Shown here piece after piece: positions 63,373 to 64,000 of a stretch of 64,000 nt of DNA (positions are counted from its first letter, which is position 1; every line of letters begins with the position of its first letter). A program made the position numbers and the translations under genes. Below the pieces are notes generated by a model, which saw only the letters and a list, made by a program, of their open reading frames with translations, searched no databases and was not told where the DNA came from. The stretch covers positions 40,930,606 through 40,994,605 of the forward strand of contig NC_089789.1 of NCBI RefSeq assembly GCF_040412425.1. Direction: 5' to 3'. Source of the DNA: Macrobrachium rosenbergii (lineage: Eukaryota > Arthropoda > Malacostraca > Decapoda > Palaemonidae).

Positions 63373-64000
63373 ACTTTGAGTTGTGTCTTTAAGTGTCACC
63401 TGCTAGAGTTCCCTTTCTTGCTGTGATGCAGTGATAGGTGCATTAGTTACTTAAGAGTTAGCTGAGATATTCATTACCCTGAATTCTCTGCAGACTTTTG
63501 TGAATAAGTTGGTTTAGTAGCTTGTATTCCTCCGCTCTAAAATTACAGTAGTGTTTTTGCTAATTTCTGTGTAATTTGAATTATAGCTTATAGAGGAAGA
63601 GGCAAGGCACACGTTATTCATTGCTTTCCCATTTCTAAAATGCCTTGGCTTACTTCACCCACTGTGCAAATGATATAACTCAAAGAATATTTTTGTTTAG
63701 GACATTTTACTTTTCTTGAACCAAACAACCATTTTGATTATGGAACAGATGGGATAGACTAGATATGTAGTTCAAGTTGGCAGCAATGCGAGTAGACAAG
63801 ATTATTCGGTGGAGTTGGAACAGCCATGAATTTTTTCATACTTGAGAAAACATCAGTCTTTCACTGAGCTAGGCTCAGTGAAATGATAACAATGTGGTGT
63901 AATGAGCAAGAAGTGCTCCTTCAAATAGGGATTCACTGTAGGGAAGAAGGCTCAAGACCTCTTGTTGTCTGCTGATTGATTATTCTCGGCTGACACTGCT
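63373..64000. other. Window end, nothing recognised
   Basis: AT-rich sequence without a domain-bearing frame. A short hairpin (tcactgagc / gctcagtga) is visible near 63861-63882. Confidence 0.4.

Overview
The window is nuclear DNA from an animal, most likely a decapod crustacean (shrimp, prawn or crab). It is AT-rich and intron-rich with GT-AG splicing. It carries very long (CT)n and (TTA)n microsatellites. Several dispersed repeat families match, from memory only, sequences common in decapod genomes. The order-level call is an inference and no species is claimed. There are no bacterial genes, rRNA genes, CRISPR arrays or intact transposase genes.

Six protein-coding genes are supported. (1) 6794-9458 (+) is a METTL24-type methyltransferase; five exons are firm and the N-terminal exon is uncertain (candidate at 3152-3232). 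(2) 13626-19902 (+) is a cyclin-O-like cyclin with seven coding exons that splice in phase to 408 residues. (3) 21486-22559 (-) is the ribosome-biogenesis factor RRP36, with one coding exon, convergent with the cyclin gene. (4) 30013-32640 (+) and (5) 35088-37274 (+) are two large, intron-free C2H2 zinc-finger reading frames in tandem. (6) 45632-61668 (+) is RSPRY1, a RING plus SPRY protein; eleven coding exons join in phase to 532 residues and all eight RING metal ligands are present.

Between and inside the genes lie non-autonomous repeats. These include a SINE-like family (at least six copies, mostly + strand), a TA-flanked MITE family with three copies (one split by another repeat), two further inverted-repeat elements, a fold-back repeat in an RSPRY1 intron, a non-LTR retrotransposon tail, and several minisatellites.

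The genes do not form a pathway; this is ordinary eukaryotic gene neighbourhood. The observations most worth checking are these. A 106-bp copy of zinc-finger coding sequence sits in that gene's own 3' flank and brings the only AATAAA found between the two zinc-finger genes. RSPRY1 starts with a Met-Gly-Ser-Cys-Cys-Cys lipidation-type N-terminus directly after an in-frame stop. A cyclin O homologue is kept in an animal group thought to lack multiciliated epithelia. An 18-bp minisatellite lies in frame with a METTL24 exon. I found no clearly new multi-gene system.
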